Positions 27,781 through 36,551 of a stretch of 64,000 bases of DNA are shown here, in pieces. The stretch covers positions 1,570,164-1,634,163 of the forward strand of contig NZ_CP110232.1 in NCBI RefSeq assembly GCF_029144185.1, given 5' to 3'. The notes beneath the pieces were generated by a model that was not told the origin of the DNA, made no database searches, and was given only the letters and a program-made list of their open reading frames with translations. This DNA is from Vagococcus intermedius. GTDB taxonomy: Bacteria; Bacillota; Bacilli; Lactobacillales; Vagococcaceae. A program made the position numbers and the translations under genes. The first letter of the stretch is position 1, and each line of letters begins with the position of its first letter.

Positions 27781-28718
27781 ATTAAGTCTCCTTTATTTTT
27801 CAATTCTACTAATTCAGTTAAATGAGTAGTCTTTTCAACATTGTAAATTGTCTTTCCCTTTGTAATTTTTTTGATAAAATGACTTAGGGCTGTTCCAGGA
27901 CCAATTTCTATAAAAACGCTGACCCCTTCATTCGATAAGGTCTCTACGCTTTTTTGCCATAAAACAGGCGATTTTACCTGTTGAACCAATAAAGATTGAC
28001 AATTTTCTGCTGTGATTACTTCTCCAGTAACATTACTGATTAATGGTATGTCACTTTTAGCAAACTGATAGTGAGTCAATTCTTGTTCCAATTGTTTAGC
28101 GGCCGGTTCTAATAATGGCGTATGAAATGGTCCGCTAACATTTAAGGGAATCACAGCCTTGGCACCTGCTTCTTTTAATAAGGTTTTAGCAAATGCTAAC
28201 GCTTCAAGCTCCCCTGATATGACAGTCTGATTTGGCATATTATAATTAGCTGGTGCGACAAGACCTTTGCTACTAACTAATTGACAGATTGAAGCAATCC
28301 TGTCACTGGATAGCCCCATAACTGCCATCATTGACCCTTGATTGTTAGGAACAGCTTCTGTCATAAATTTACCGCGTTGCTGCACAATTTTCAGTGCATC
28401 TGAAAAGCTGAGTCTGCCGCTGACTACTAACGCGCTGTACTCTCCTAAACTCAAACCTGCAACATAAGCCGGTTTAATACCAAATTTATTAATCAGTAAA
28501 CGTGATATCGCTACGCTAACTGTTAAAATTGCAGGTTGTGTATAACGTGTCTCATTTAAACAATTATTTTCTTCAAAACAGATTTGTTCCAAATTAAAAC
28601 CTAACGTTTTCGACGCTTCTTCAAAAGTTGCACGTATCTCTAAATAATCATCATACAACTCTTTACCCATTCCTTGATATTGAGCCCCTTGACCATTAAA
28701 TACAAAAGCAATTGTCAT
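27774..28718 (-). CDS. fabD: Malonyl-CoA:ACP transacylase
   Basis: FabD loads malonate onto ACP. The 314-residue protein starts MTIAFVFNGQGAQ; its nucleophile is Ser90 in GLSLGEYSAL, and the His lies in SGPFHTPLL. I chose the ATG at 28718, which has AGGAGG 6 nt upstream. The frame stays open for 41 more codons into fabK, but that part has no family similarity. It starts 16 bp after the fabK stop. Confidence 0.96.
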   Translation of the reverse strand: MTIAFVFNGQGAQYQGMGKELYDDYLEIRATFEEASKTLGFNLEQICFEENNCLNETRYTQPAILTVSVAISRLLINKFGIKPAYVAGLSLGEYSALVVSGRLSFSDALKIVQQRGKFMTEAVPNNQGSMMAVMGLSSDRIASICQLVSSKGLVAPANYNMPNQTVISGELEALAFAKTLLKEAGAKAVIPLNVSGPFHTPLLEPAAKQLEQELTHYQFAKSDIPLISNVTGEVITAENCQSLLVQQVKSPVLWQKSVETLSNEGVSVFIEIGPGTALSHFIKKITKGKTIYNVEKTTHLTELVELKNKGDLIC

Positions 28719-28734
28719 GATAAGCCTCCTAATT

Positions 28735-29697
28735 TTAAGATAACCAACGTGTTGCTTGTTCAATCGTGTCACAACATTCCGACACCAACTCATCGATAAT
28801 TTCTTGACAAGTTTGACCTTCTTTCTTGACAAGTCCAGCAATTTGTCCTGACATCATGGAACTATTGACAGTATCGCCATCTATCACTGCCTTTTTTAAA
28901 ACGCCCTTACCTAAATCTTCTAGACGCTCCCAATTGGGTTTTTCTTTACCCATTTCTTCACGCTCAGCTTGATCATAAAGACGAGTTAATTTATTTCGTA
29001 AACCACGTACCGGATGCCCCGTACTAATACCAGTAACAGTGGTATCAATATCTCTTGCTTTTAAAATCGCCTTTTTAAAATTTTGATGAATAACGGTTTC
29101 TTTTGCCACTAAAAATCGCGTTCCTAGCTGAACACCTTCAACCCCTAACATTAAAACCGCTGCCATACCACGTCCATCGCCAATTCCACCAGCAGCAATG
29201 ACTGGGATTGAAACAGCATCGACAATTTGAGGCACAAGGGCTAATGTTGTTAATTTTCCAATATGTCCGCCAGCTTCCATCCCTTCAACTACAACAGCAT
29301 CTGCACCTGCTTTTTCCATTTTTCTAGCTTGTGCAACTGAAGCGACAACAGGTATCACAACAATTCCTGCCTCTTTAAATCTTGGCATATATTTAGCGGG
29401 TGTTCCTGCACCTGTTGTTACAACTTTTACACCACACTGACATACTACGTCGACAATCGCCTCCACATGTGGAGAAAGTAACATAATATTAACTCCAAAA
29501 GGGCGCTTGGTTAAGGTTTGTGCTTTTCTTATTTGAGCTTCGACAAACTCTCTTGGGGCATGACCTGAGGCAATAATACCTAAACCACCTGCATTAGATA
29601 CCGCACTTGCCAATTCTGCTTCAGCGACCCATGCCATGGCTCCTTGAAAGATAGGATAATCAATCCCTAATAATTGACATACTTTAGATTTTTTCAT
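28735..29697 (-). CDS. fabK: Enoyl-ACP reductase II (FMN-dependent)
   Basis: FabK is the flavoprotein enoyl-ACP reductase that replaces FabI in streptococci and part of the enterococci and is naturally triclosan resistant. The 320-residue TIM-barrel protein has the N-terminal YPIFQGAMAWV, GGLGIIASGHAP, VEGMEAGGHIG and IPVIAAGGIGDGRGMAAVLMLGVEGVQLGTRFL phosphate-binding region. No fabI is in the window. A terminator hairpin between acpP and this gene should lower its expression relative to acpP. Confidence 0.95.
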   Translation of the reverse strand: MKKSKVCQLLGIDYPIFQGAMAWVAEAELASAVSNAGGLGIIASGHAPREFVEAQIRKAQTLTKRPFGVNIMLLSPHVEAIVDVVCQCGVKVVTTGAGTPAKYMPRFKEAGIVVIPVVASVAQARKMEKAGADAVVVEGMEAGGHIGKLTTLALVPQIVDAVSIPVIAAGGIGDGRGMAAVLMLGVEGVQLGTRFLVAKETVIHQNFKKAILKARDIDTTVTGISTGHPVRGLRNKLTRLYDQAEREEMGKEKPNWERLEDLGKGVLKKAVIDGDTVNSSMMSGQIAGLVKKEGQTCQEIIDELVSECCDTIEQATRWLS

Positions 29698-29739
29698 TAA
29701 TTTTCTCCACTTTTATTAGTTATTTTAATTTTTTTTAAT

Positions 29740-29782
29740 AAAAAAGTAGTAGTCAAACCTCATGGTTTAACCCTACTTTTTT
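29740..29782 (-). terminator. Internal terminator between acpP and fabK
   Basis: A two-part hairpin (AAAAAGTAG 29741-29749 with CTACTTTTT 29773-29781, inner TCAAACC/GGTTTAA stem) is followed by T residues on the minus strand. It lies inside the fatty-acid operon. Confidence 0.7.
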
Positions 29783-29790
29783 AGAACATT

Positions 29791-30024
29791 TTACTTTTCA
29801 GCTAATTGACGATCAACTAATTCTACTAGGTCTTTAACAGTGTTTAACCCTTCATCTGTTTCAATTTTGACATCAAATTCATCTTCAATATCATTAATAA
29901 TTTGGAATAAATCTAAACTATCCGCCTCTAACTCTTCACGGAAATTTGTTGTTAAAGTTACCTCATCGTTTTCTTTACCTAATTGATCCACGATAAGTTC
30001 TTGAATTTTTTCGAATGTTGTCAT
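29791..30024 (-). CDS. acpP: Acyl carrier protein
   Basis: The 77-residue acidic protein carries acyl chains on a 4'-phosphopantetheine arm attached to Ser36 in [10 protein letters not shown]. The motif is slightly unusual: [14 protein letters not shown] in place of the more common LDTVELVMALEEEF. This suggests it is the ACP dedicated to the fab operon (two ACP genes are common in Lactobacillales). It follows fabH and is followed by a partial terminator. Confidence 0.95.
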   Translation of the reverse strand: MTTFEKIQELIVDQLGKENDEVTLTTNFREELEADSLDLFQIINDIEDEFDVKIETDEGLNTVKDLVELVDRQLAEK

Positions 30025-30088
30025 GTTTAAATCCTCCTATTGGTTGCTACAATTATTTTTTATTTTATATAAGCTGGCTAAATGATAA

Positions 30089-31063
30089 TTAAAGGTTAAG
30101 AAGAATGCTTCCCCACGTTAATCCACCACCAAAACCAGTTAATAATACTTTTTGTTGTGAGCCTAACACTAATTGCCTCTCTAATACTTTATCCGCTAAT
30201 AATAAGGGGATGGAGGCTGCCGATGTATTCCCATAATCAGCTATGTTACTTAAAAATTTAGTTTCAGGAATACCTGTTTTTTTGCTTAAAACCGCTAAAA
30301 GACGTTGATTAGCTTGATGAGCTAAAACATAGTCTAAATCCTTCATAGCGACAGATGAATTATCAAAAAGCGTTGTGATATTTTCAGCTACTGTTTGCGA
30401 AACAAAATTAAATATCTCTCGCCCATTCATTGTTAGAAAATCTAACTCTACTTTTGAGCTATCCCCTTCCAAATGAAAGGTGGTAGCGCCTCCTCCTTTT
30501 AAATGTGAGGCACAAGACCCATCGGAGCCTAGTGATTCCTCCCATACAGTCAAATTTGAAGTATCACTAGCTTCCACCAAGACACCCGCGGCACCGTCTC
30601 CAAATAAAATTGCTGTACTACGGTCTTGCCAATTAACAAGGCGAGACATAATATCAGCACCTATTACGAGACCACGCTGATAATTACCTGAATTTATAAA
30701 TTTTTCAGCTGTCGCCAAACCGTAAATAAACCCTGAGCAAGCCGCACTAACATCCATAGCAAAGGCTTTAGAAGCACCTAATTTTCCCTGAACCAAGCAA
30801 GCAACGGAAGGCGTTGCATAATCTGGTGTCATGGTCGCGATGAAAATAAAATCCAATTCATCAGCTGCTAGCCTTGCTTGTGCTAACAAATCTTTAGCAA
30901 CCATCACACACAATTCTTCCAAACTTTCAGATTCAACTAGATAACGTTGTTGAATCCCTGTCCGTGATTGAATCCACTCATCATTTGTTTCCAAATAACA
31001 AGCTAATTCTTGATTATTAACAACTCGTTTAGGGAGCGCTTTAGAGACTGCCCTTAATTTCAT
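30089..31063 (-). CDS. fabH: Beta-ketoacyl-ACP synthase III
   Basis: FabH starts fatty acid synthesis by condensing acetyl-CoA or a branched starter with malonyl-ACP. The 324-residue protein has the catalytic Cys109 in DVSAACSGFIYG, His in AHQANQRLL and Asn in GNTSAASIP. The start is less certain: the ATG at 31063 has AAAGAG 7 nt upstream and fits family length; in-frame GTG codons at 31090 and 31084 follow an AAAGGA. The gene sits 32 bp after fabT. Confidence 0.94.
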   Translation of the reverse strand: MKLRAVSKALPKRVVNNQELACYLETNDEWIQSRTGIQQRYLVESESLEELCVMVAKDLLAQARLAADELDFIFIATMTPDYATPSVACLVQGKLGASKAFAMDVSAACSGFIYGLATAEKFINSGNYQRGLVIGADIMSRLVNWQDRSTAILFGDGAAGVLVEASDTSNLTVWEESLGSDGSCASHLKGGGATTFHLEGDSSKVELDFLTMNGREIFNFVSQTVAENITTLFDNSSVAMKDLDYVLAHQANQRLLAVLSKKTGIPETKFLSNIADYGNTSAASIPLLLADKVLERQLVLGSQQKVLLTGFGGGLTWGSILLNL

Positions 31064-31095
31064 GTTAGTTCTCTTTTTAATCACTACCACTTCCT

Positions 31096-31536
31096 TTAAT
31101 AATACTGTTCTAAGAATAAATGAAGATTTTTCAGGCCTTTAACTAAGGCTGCTTGTTCTGATTCTTCCATATCAGCTAAAGCTGACTCTACCATTTTTTT
31201 ATGGAAGTGTTGGTGCGAACGATAAAATAAACGACCTCGATTTGTCAACTTTAACCTCACAACACGGCGATCTTTATCGTTACGTAGACGTTCAACGTAT
31301 CCTTTTTTTTCTAGGTTGTTAATGGCTACAGTCAATGTCCCTACTGTGACAGATAATTCCTTTGCTACCTCACTAGATGTTTTTTCACCATGCAAGCCTA
31401 TGGCATCAATTGTGTGCATTTCTTTAACTGACAAGTCATCAAATTCGCCTTTTTGTAATTCAGTTTCTTCAATTGTTAATATATCGTTAAAAACTGTTAC
31501 TAAGTAATCATTGACTTGAGATAATTTATGATCCAT
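31096..31536 (-). CDS. fabT: MarR-family fatty-acid repressor FabT
   Basis: FabT represses the fab operon when bound to long-chain acyl-ACP. The 146-residue protein starts MDHKLSQVNDYLVTVF and has a winged-helix with TSSEVAKELSVTVGTLTVAINNLEKKGYVERLRNDKDRR in the middle. I chose the ATG at 31536, 6 nt after AGGAG; the extension upstream to 31575 overlaps the untranslated leader. As in streptococci and enterococci it is the first gene of the operon it controls, and FabT-type palindromes lie in its promoter. Confidence 0.93.
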   Translation of the reverse strand: MDHKLSQVNDYLVTVFNDILTIEETELQKGEFDDLSVKEMHTIDAIGLHGEKTSSEVAKELSVTVGTLTVAINNLEKKGYVERLRNDKDRRVVRLKLTNRGRLFYRSHQHFHKKMVESALADMEESEQAALVKGLKNLHLFLEQYY

Positions 31537-31579
31537 CCATTTCTCCTCATCTCTTTTTATTACTTTGAACATCAAACCT

Positions 31580-31620
31580 TTTGATAATCAAAGTATATGT
31601 TGATAATCCAAAAAAAGCAA
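31580..31620 (-). promoter_or_regulatory. fabT/fab operon promoter with FabT operator
   Basis: On the minus strand TTGCTT (complement of 31615-31620), a 17-bp spacer and TATACT (complement of 31592-31597) form the promoter. TTTGATNATCAAA (31580-31592) is the FabT consensus palindrome and begins at the -10, while a second partial copy (TTGATAATCCAA, 31600-31611) lies in the spacer. This fits autoregulation by FabT. Confidence 0.75.
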
Positions 31621-31747
31621 CACTTTTTTTATATCTTTCTGATTTCCTTTATCCTCATAATAATTCCTACTATTAATTGGTTTAAAAATACGCAACACTT
31701 TTTTTCATAAAAAGGAGGTAATCTGTATTCACTTGGCATCGTTGCTT

Positions 31748-31807
31748 GTTTTTGACTGTTTTTGATTGTTAAAGAATGATAATGATGCTATTATATAATT
31801 AAGGAGG
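31748..31807 (+). promoter_or_regulatory. fruRKA promoter with direct repeats
   Basis: TTGTTA (31766-31771), a 17-bp spacer and TATTAT (31789-31794) give a promoter with a start very near the AAGGAGG ribosome binding site (31801-31807), so the leader is short. Two near-identical 10-mers TTTTTGACTG and TTTTTGATTG stand in tandem at 31749-31768 and overlap the -35. They are candidate FruR (DeoR-family) half-sites. Confidence 0.45.
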
Positions 31808-31814
31808 CGATTTT

Positions 31815-32567
31815 TTGCTCACTGAAGAACGTCAAAAATATATATTAGAACAATTATCACATCAAAAAATTATAAAAACTCAGACTTTAGTAACTAAATT
31901 AGATGCATCAGAATCAACAATTAGAAGAGACTTACAAGAAATGGAAGCCGCTGGCTTGTTAAAAAGAATTCACGGTGGTGCCAAGCAACTAATGAAGTTA
32001 GATACAGAACCAGATATGCTGGAAAAATCGTCTAAAAACCTTCATGAAAAACAAATAATCGCAAAGTATGCATCAGACTTAGTCAAAAATGGCGATTTTA
32101 TTTACCTCGATGCTGGGACTTCAACTTATGAAATGATCCCCTTTCTGAAAGGAAAAGAGATTCATGTTATTACCAATTCGGTCTATCATGCAAATGCATT
32201 AGTTAATTTATCTATACCGACAATGATTATCGGTGGCACAATACGATTAAAAACCAAAGCTGTTATCAATGCTTTTAGCGTACAACAATTAGAATTGTTA
32301 CGTTTTGATAAAGCCTTTTTAGGGATTAACGGTGTTGACGCCAACGCTGGTTTGACAACACCGGATCCTGATGAAGCAATTATGAAAAGTACGGCAATAC
32401 AACAGAGTGAACAACTGATTGTTTTAGCTGATGCTTCCAAATTTAATAAAGTATCATTTGCTAAAGTAGCTGAGATCGATGCAGGTCTAATTCTTACTAA
32501 TAGTTTGCCTGAAGAAGATCATGCTATTTATACACAACTAACAACAATAAAGGAGCTTGTCTTATGA
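31815..32567 (+). CDS. fruR: DeoR-family regulator of the fructose operon
   Basis: The 250-residue protein has an N-terminal DeoR helix-turn-helix (LVTKLDASESTIRRDLQEMEAAGLLKRIHGGAK, residues 22-54) and a C-terminal sugar-phosphate sensor domain with DAGTSTYEMIPFL, TNS and GVDANAGLTTPDPDEA. Fructose-1-phosphate is the usual effector of such FruR proteins. It starts at a TTG 8 nt after AAGGAGG and overlaps fruK by 4 bp, so it represses its own operon by inference. Confidence 0.92.
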   Translation: MLTEERQKYILEQLSHQKIIKTQTLVTKLDASESTIRRDLQEMEAAGLLKRIHGGAKQLMKLDTEPDMLEKSSKNLHEKQIIAKYASDLVKNGDFIYLDAGTSTYEMIPFLKGKEIHVITNSVYHANALVNLSIPTMIIGGTIRLKTKAVINAFSVQQLELLRFDKAFLGINGVDANAGLTTPDPDEAIMKSTAIQQSEQLIVLADASKFNKVSFAKVAEIDAGLILTNSLPEEDHAIYTQLTTIKELVL

Positions 32568-33481
32568 TTTATACCGTTACTCTAAACCCCTCAATCGATT
32601 ATATCGTCCGTGTGACTGATATTGAATTAGGTCAATTAAACCGTGCTGACTCACAAGACAAATACCCTGGTGGTAAAGGGATTAATGTTTCTCGTATCTT
32701 ACAACGTTTAGGTACTCCAACAACTTCACTAGGTTTTATTGGTGGTTTTACAGGTGATTTTATTCAAAAAACTTTACAGAATGAAGGAATTATTTGTGAT
32801 TTCACTACGATTAAGTCCGATACCAGAATCAATATTAAGTTAAAAGCGACTTCCGAAACTGAAATAAACGGACAAGGTCCTCACTTAAACACACAAGACA
32901 TACATGATTTAAAAGAAAAACTTTCTAGGATTCAAGCTGGAGATATTGTCGTTTTAGCAGGTAGTCTCCCTACTCAATTACCAATTGATTTTTATAATCA
33001 ACTAATCGAGATTATCAAAGAAAAACAAGCCGACTTTGTGATTGACACAACTGGGGATAGTTTATTAAAAGCCCTTGTACACCAACCGCTTTTAATAAAA
33101 CCAAATCACAATGAGCTAGCGGAAATCTTTCAGACTCAGTTCACTTCGGTGACTGACATATTGCCTTACGGCCAAAAATTATTGGATATGGGAGCACAAA
33201 ATGTCCTGGTGTCAATGGGTAAAGATGGTGCATTGCTCTTCACTTCCGATGGCAATTACCGCTCCACTCCAATCGAGGGTACTTTAAAAAATTCGGTAGG
33301 TGCTGGAGACTCCATGGTAGCTGGCTTTATTAGCCAACTTGCTTTTGATCGCCAAAACATTAAAGAAGCTTTCACTTATGGAGTAGCCTGTGGCAGTGCA
33401 ACTGCTTTTTCAGATGATTTAGCTACAACTACAGCTATTAAACAGTTACTTAAGACAGTTAAACTAACAAAAATTGCCTAA
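32564..33481 (+). CDS. fruK: 1-phosphofructokinase
   Basis: FruK phosphorylates fructose-1-phosphate (made by FruA) to fructose-1,6-bisphosphate. The 305-residue PfkB-family protein begins MIYTVTLNPSIDYIV, has YPGGKGINVSRILQRLG (the GGKG substrate loop) and the C-terminal signature NSVGAGDSMVAGF with the catalytic Asp. It could be confused with tagatose-6-phosphate kinase, but position between fruR and fruA settles it. Confidence 0.94.
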   Translation: MIYTVTLNPSIDYIVRVTDIELGQLNRADSQDKYPGGKGINVSRILQRLGTPTTSLGFIGGFTGDFIQKTLQNEGIICDFTTIKSDTRINIKLKATSETEINGQGPHLNTQDIHDLKEKLSRIQAGDIVVLAGSLPTQLPIDFYNQLIEIIKEKQADFVIDTTGDSLLKALVHQPLLIKPNHNELAEIFQTQFTSVTDILPYGQKLLDMGAQNVLVSMGKDGALLFTSDGNYRSTPIEGTLKNSVGAGDSMVAGFISQLAFDRQNIKEAFTYGVACGSATAFSDDLATTTAIKQLLKTVKLTKIA

Positions 33482-33500
33482 CAAATCAAAGGAGACTACT

Positions 33501-35414
33501 ATGAAAATTACAGACTTACTATCGCCAAATGTAATGATTTTAAATCTAAAAGGAACAACAAAACATAGTGTAATTGAGGAAATGGTTGAAGAACTTGCCA
33601 AAAATAATCGTATTACTGATTCTGAATTATTTAAAACTGGGATTTTAGCACGTGAAGCGCAAACTTCAACTGGACTAGGTGATGGTATAGCCATGCCTCA
33701 TGCTAAAAATGCTGCTGTAAAAAAAGCGACCGTTCTTTTTGCTAAAAGTCATGCTGGGGTTGACTATGATGCCCTTGACGGTCAACCTACTTATCTATTC
33801 TTTATGATTGCTGCACCAGAAGGAGCAAATGATACTCATCTACAAGCATTGGCGGGATTATCACGCTTACTAATGAAATCAGAGTTTACTGCGAAACTAA
33901 AAGATATTGAAACCGCCGAAGAAGTTTATGCTCTTTTTTCAGAAGCCGAGCGGGATGATGAAGAATCGGCGCAACAAAATACGGAAGTAATCGAGCCCTT
34001 AACAGAGGATCAACCATTTGTCGTAGCTGTCACAGCTTGTCCTACAGGGATTGCTCATACTTATATGGCTGAAGATGCTTTAAAAACCAAAGCCAAAGAA
34101 ATGGGCATTGCTATCAAAGTAGAAACAAATGGTTCAGATGGAATTAAACACGCTTTAACAAGTGAAGAGATTTCACGGGCTAAGGGCGTTATTGTCGCAG
34201 CAGACAAACAGGTTGAAATGGCACGTTTTGCCGGAAAACCTGTATTAAATCGTCCTGTCAGCGACGGGATTAGAAAAACAGAAGAACTATTAACTAAAGC
34301 TAGTCTTGGAGAGGCACCTCTCTATCAAAGCAGTGAAACAACAAATACAAAAGAAACCGAAAATTCAAGTGGCTCGATTGGTTCACAAATCTACAAACAT
34401 TTAATGAATGGTGTGAGCAACATGCTTCCTTTTGTAATCGGTGGCGGAATTGTGATTGCCCTAGCCTTTATGCTAGATCAAGGGATGGGTGTTCCACAAA
34501 CTGAGTTGGCTAATTTAGGAAGTTATAATTTCATTCCAAGTCAATTAAAAATGGTTGGAGACGCAGCCTTTAGCTTTATGTTACCAATCTTAGCTGGATT
34601 TATCGCATCAAGTATTGCTGATCGTCCGGGATTAGTTGCCGGATTTGTTGCTGGAGCCTTAGCAGCTTCTGGAGGAGCTGGTTTCTTAGGCGCATTAATT
34701 GGTGGGTTTGTTGCTGGATATGTCTTAATTTTCTTAAAAAAACTATTAGCTAAGTTACCACAATCGCTAGCTGGAATTAGAACCATATTATTTTATCCAG
34801 TCTTAGGTGTCTTGATTACTGGGGCTTTAATGTTATTAATAAATATTCCCATGCAAGCTGTCAATACTGGCTTGAATAATTTTTTAAATAACTTATCTGG
34901 TGTCAATGCAGCTTTATTAGGTGCATTACTAGCCGGTATGATGTCAGTTGATCTAGGTGGTCCTGTTAATAAAGCAGCGTACGTTTTTGGAACTGGTACA
35001 CTTGCTACAACAGTTGCAAGTGGCGGTAGCACTGTTATGGCAGCGGTCATGGCAGGCGGTATGGTCCCTCCTTTAGCTATTTTTATTGCAACATTGTTAT
35101 TTAAAAATAAATTTTCTGAAAAAGACCAACAAGCTGGTCTCACTAATCTTGTAATGGGTGCTTCTTTTATTACAGAAGGTGCGATTCCCTTTGCTGCTGC
35201 TGATCCTTTAAGAACCATTCCTGCTTTTGTAGTCGGATCAGCTATTACCGGTAGTTTAGTCAGTAATTTAGGCATAAAATTAATGGCACCACATGGTGGA
35301 ATTTTTGTTATTCTATTGGTTAATCGTCCTCTACTATATATTGGCTTTATTATCTTAGGAGCCTTTATCAGTGCCTTCATTTTAGGCGCTATACGTAAAC
35401 CTGTTCCTAACTAA
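33501..35414 (+). CDS. fruA: PTS fructose transporter EIIABC
   Basis: FruA imports fructose as fructose-1-phosphate. The 637-residue chain has EIIA (1-145) with the phosphorylated His67 in GIAMPHAKN, a linker, EIIB (about 170-270) with Cys180 in TACPTGIAHTYMAEDAL, and a multi-helix EIIC (about 295-635) with GSTVMAAVMAGGMVPPLAI and ITEGAIPFAAADPLR. I chose the ATG at 33501 because AAAGGAG precedes it by 7 nt; the frame extends nine codons further into fruK. Confidence 0.95.
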   Translation: MKITDLLSPNVMILNLKGTTKHSVIEEMVEELAKNNRITDSELFKTGILAREAQTSTGLGDGIAMPHAKNAAVKKATVLFAKSHAGVDYDALDGQPTYLFFMIAAPEGANDTHLQALAGLSRLLMKSEFTAKLKDIETAEEVYALFSEAERDDEESAQQNTEVIEPLTEDQPFVVAVTACPTGIAHTYMAEDALKTKAKEMGIAIKVETNGSDGIKHALTSEEISRAKGVIVAADKQVEMARFAGKPVLNRPVSDGIRKTEELLTKASLGEAPLYQSSETTNTKETENSSGSIGSQIYKHLMNGVSNMLPFVIGGGIVIALAFMLDQGMGVPQTELANLGSYNFIPSQLKMVGDAAFSFMLPILAGFIASSIADRPGLVAGFVAGALAASGGAGFLGALIGGFVAGYVLIFLKKLLAKLPQSLAGIRTILFYPVLGVLITGALMLLINIPMQAVNTGLNNFLNNLSGVNAALLGALLAGMMSVDLGGPVNKAAYVFGTGTLATTVASGGSTVMAAVMAGGMVPPLAIFIATLLFKNKFSEKDQQAGLTNLVMGASFITEGAIPFAAADPLRTIPAFVVGSAITGSLVSNLGIKLMAPHGGIFVILLVNRPLLYIGFIILGAFISAFILGAIRKPVPN

Positions 35415-35440
35415 AAAAGAGACTTCGGTCTCTTTTTTTT
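35413..35440 (+). terminator. Rho-independent terminator of fruRKA
   Basis: An 11-bp stem closed by a TTCG tetraloop (35424-35427) is followed by eight T residues. Confidence 0.92.
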
Positions 35441-35588
35441 AGCTTCACATCATTAAAAAACTATATGTAAATAACATTAATTTTCATGAAAAAACTATTA
35501 TTCTTTTGGTGTCCCTTATTTATGGTATTCACCCACACCCTTTGTTATAATCGATAACATCGTCATTGAATCTTTGGAGGGATACACG

Positions 35589-36473
35589 ATGCTTGAAGAA
35601 CGCTATCTTGAATTAAAAGCTGCTGAAAAAGGAGCAGTTATTAGTATTTTAGCTTATATTTTAATTTCTACCTTAAAACTAACTGTCGGAATTTGGGCTC
35701 ACTCAGCAGCCCTTAAAGCAGATGGTTTGAATAATTTTACCGATATCATTGCCTCATTAGCAGTCCTGATTGGTTTGCGTCTAGCAAGACGTCCTGCTGA
35801 TGATGATCATCGTTATGGTCATTGGAAAGTCGAAACTGTGGCAAGTATGGTGACATCTTTTATTATGTTGCTAGTGGGGGGACAAGTTTTAATTAGCTCT
35901 ATCAAATCTTTTTTAAATAACGAAACAACAAGACCAGACCCTTTAGCAGCCTATGTTGGCATTTTTTCAGCACTTATTATGCTTGGTGTTTATTTTTATA
36001 ATCGAAAACTGGCTAATCGTGTGCGCAGCGGAGCTTTATTAGCAGCGGCTAAAGATAATCTATCTGATGCTTACACTAGTATTGGTACAGCAGTGGCCAT
36101 CTTTGCTGCTAGCTTAAATTGGCATTGGTTAGATAATGGTGCGGCTTGTATCGTTGGCTTGATTATTATTAAAACCGGCCTAGAAGTTTTTTCCGAAAGT
36201 GCTTTTTCCTTATCAGATGGCTTTTCGGAAGATTTACTCAAAACCTATAGCAAAGAAGTCATGACCGTTCATGGCGTTCGCCAAGTCAGTGAGATTCGTG
36301 GACGAACCTACGGTGCTAATATTTTTATTGATGTTGTTGTCTTAATGGATGGCGATTTGAGTGTCAATGAAAGTCATGATATTACTGAGCACATTGAATT
36401 TATCTTACACGAAAAATATGGCGTATTTGATACCGATGTCCACGTCGAGCCCTATAAAGAGTCAGCTTTTTAA
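35589..36473 (+). CDS. Cation diffusion facilitator family transporter
   Basis: The 294-residue protein has five to six transmembrane helices in its first 205 residues and a cytoplasmic C-terminal domain. ALKADGLNNFTDI in helix 2 and NLSDAYTS in helix 5 hold the acidic metal site, and DDDHRYGHWKVE is the family loop after helix 2. CDF proteins export Zn, Mn, Fe or Co; the metal cannot be read here. I chose the ATG at 35589, 9 nt after GGAGG. A terminator overlaps the stop. Confidence 0.9.
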   Translation: MLEERYLELKAAEKGAVISILAYILISTLKLTVGIWAHSAALKADGLNNFTDIIASLAVLIGLRLARRPADDDHRYGHWKVETVASMVTSFIMLLVGGQVLISSIKSFLNNETTRPDPLAAYVGIFSALIMLGVYFYNRKLANRVRSGALLAAAKDNLSDAYTSIGTAVAIFAASLNWHWLDNGAACIVGLIIIKTGLEVFSESAFSLSDGFSEDLLKTYSKEVMTVHGVRQVSEIRGRTYGANIFIDVVVLMDGDLSVNESHDITEHIEFILHEKYGVFDTDVHVEPYKESAF

Positions 36474-36492
36474 AAAGCTGACTCTTCTTTTA
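36457..36492 (+). terminator. Rho-independent terminator of the CDF transporter gene
   Basis: A 15-bp inverted repeat (36457-36471 with 36472-36486, TTAA at the tip) overlaps the stop codon and is followed by a T-rich run. Confidence 0.8.
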
Positions 36493-36551
36493 CTAAAAAC
36501 ACCCATTTTAGGTTATAATATATAAGTATCAATATGTGAGAGGAGCATTCG

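Noticed and set aside
28719-28841. 41-codon N-terminal extension of fabD into fabK
   Set aside because: Family proteins start at MTIAFVFNGQGAQ, and AGGAGG lies just before the ATG at 28718.
34793-35380. 195-codon minus-strand frame inside fruA
   Set aside because: It is an antisense shadow of the EIIC membrane domain with no ribosome binding site or family features.
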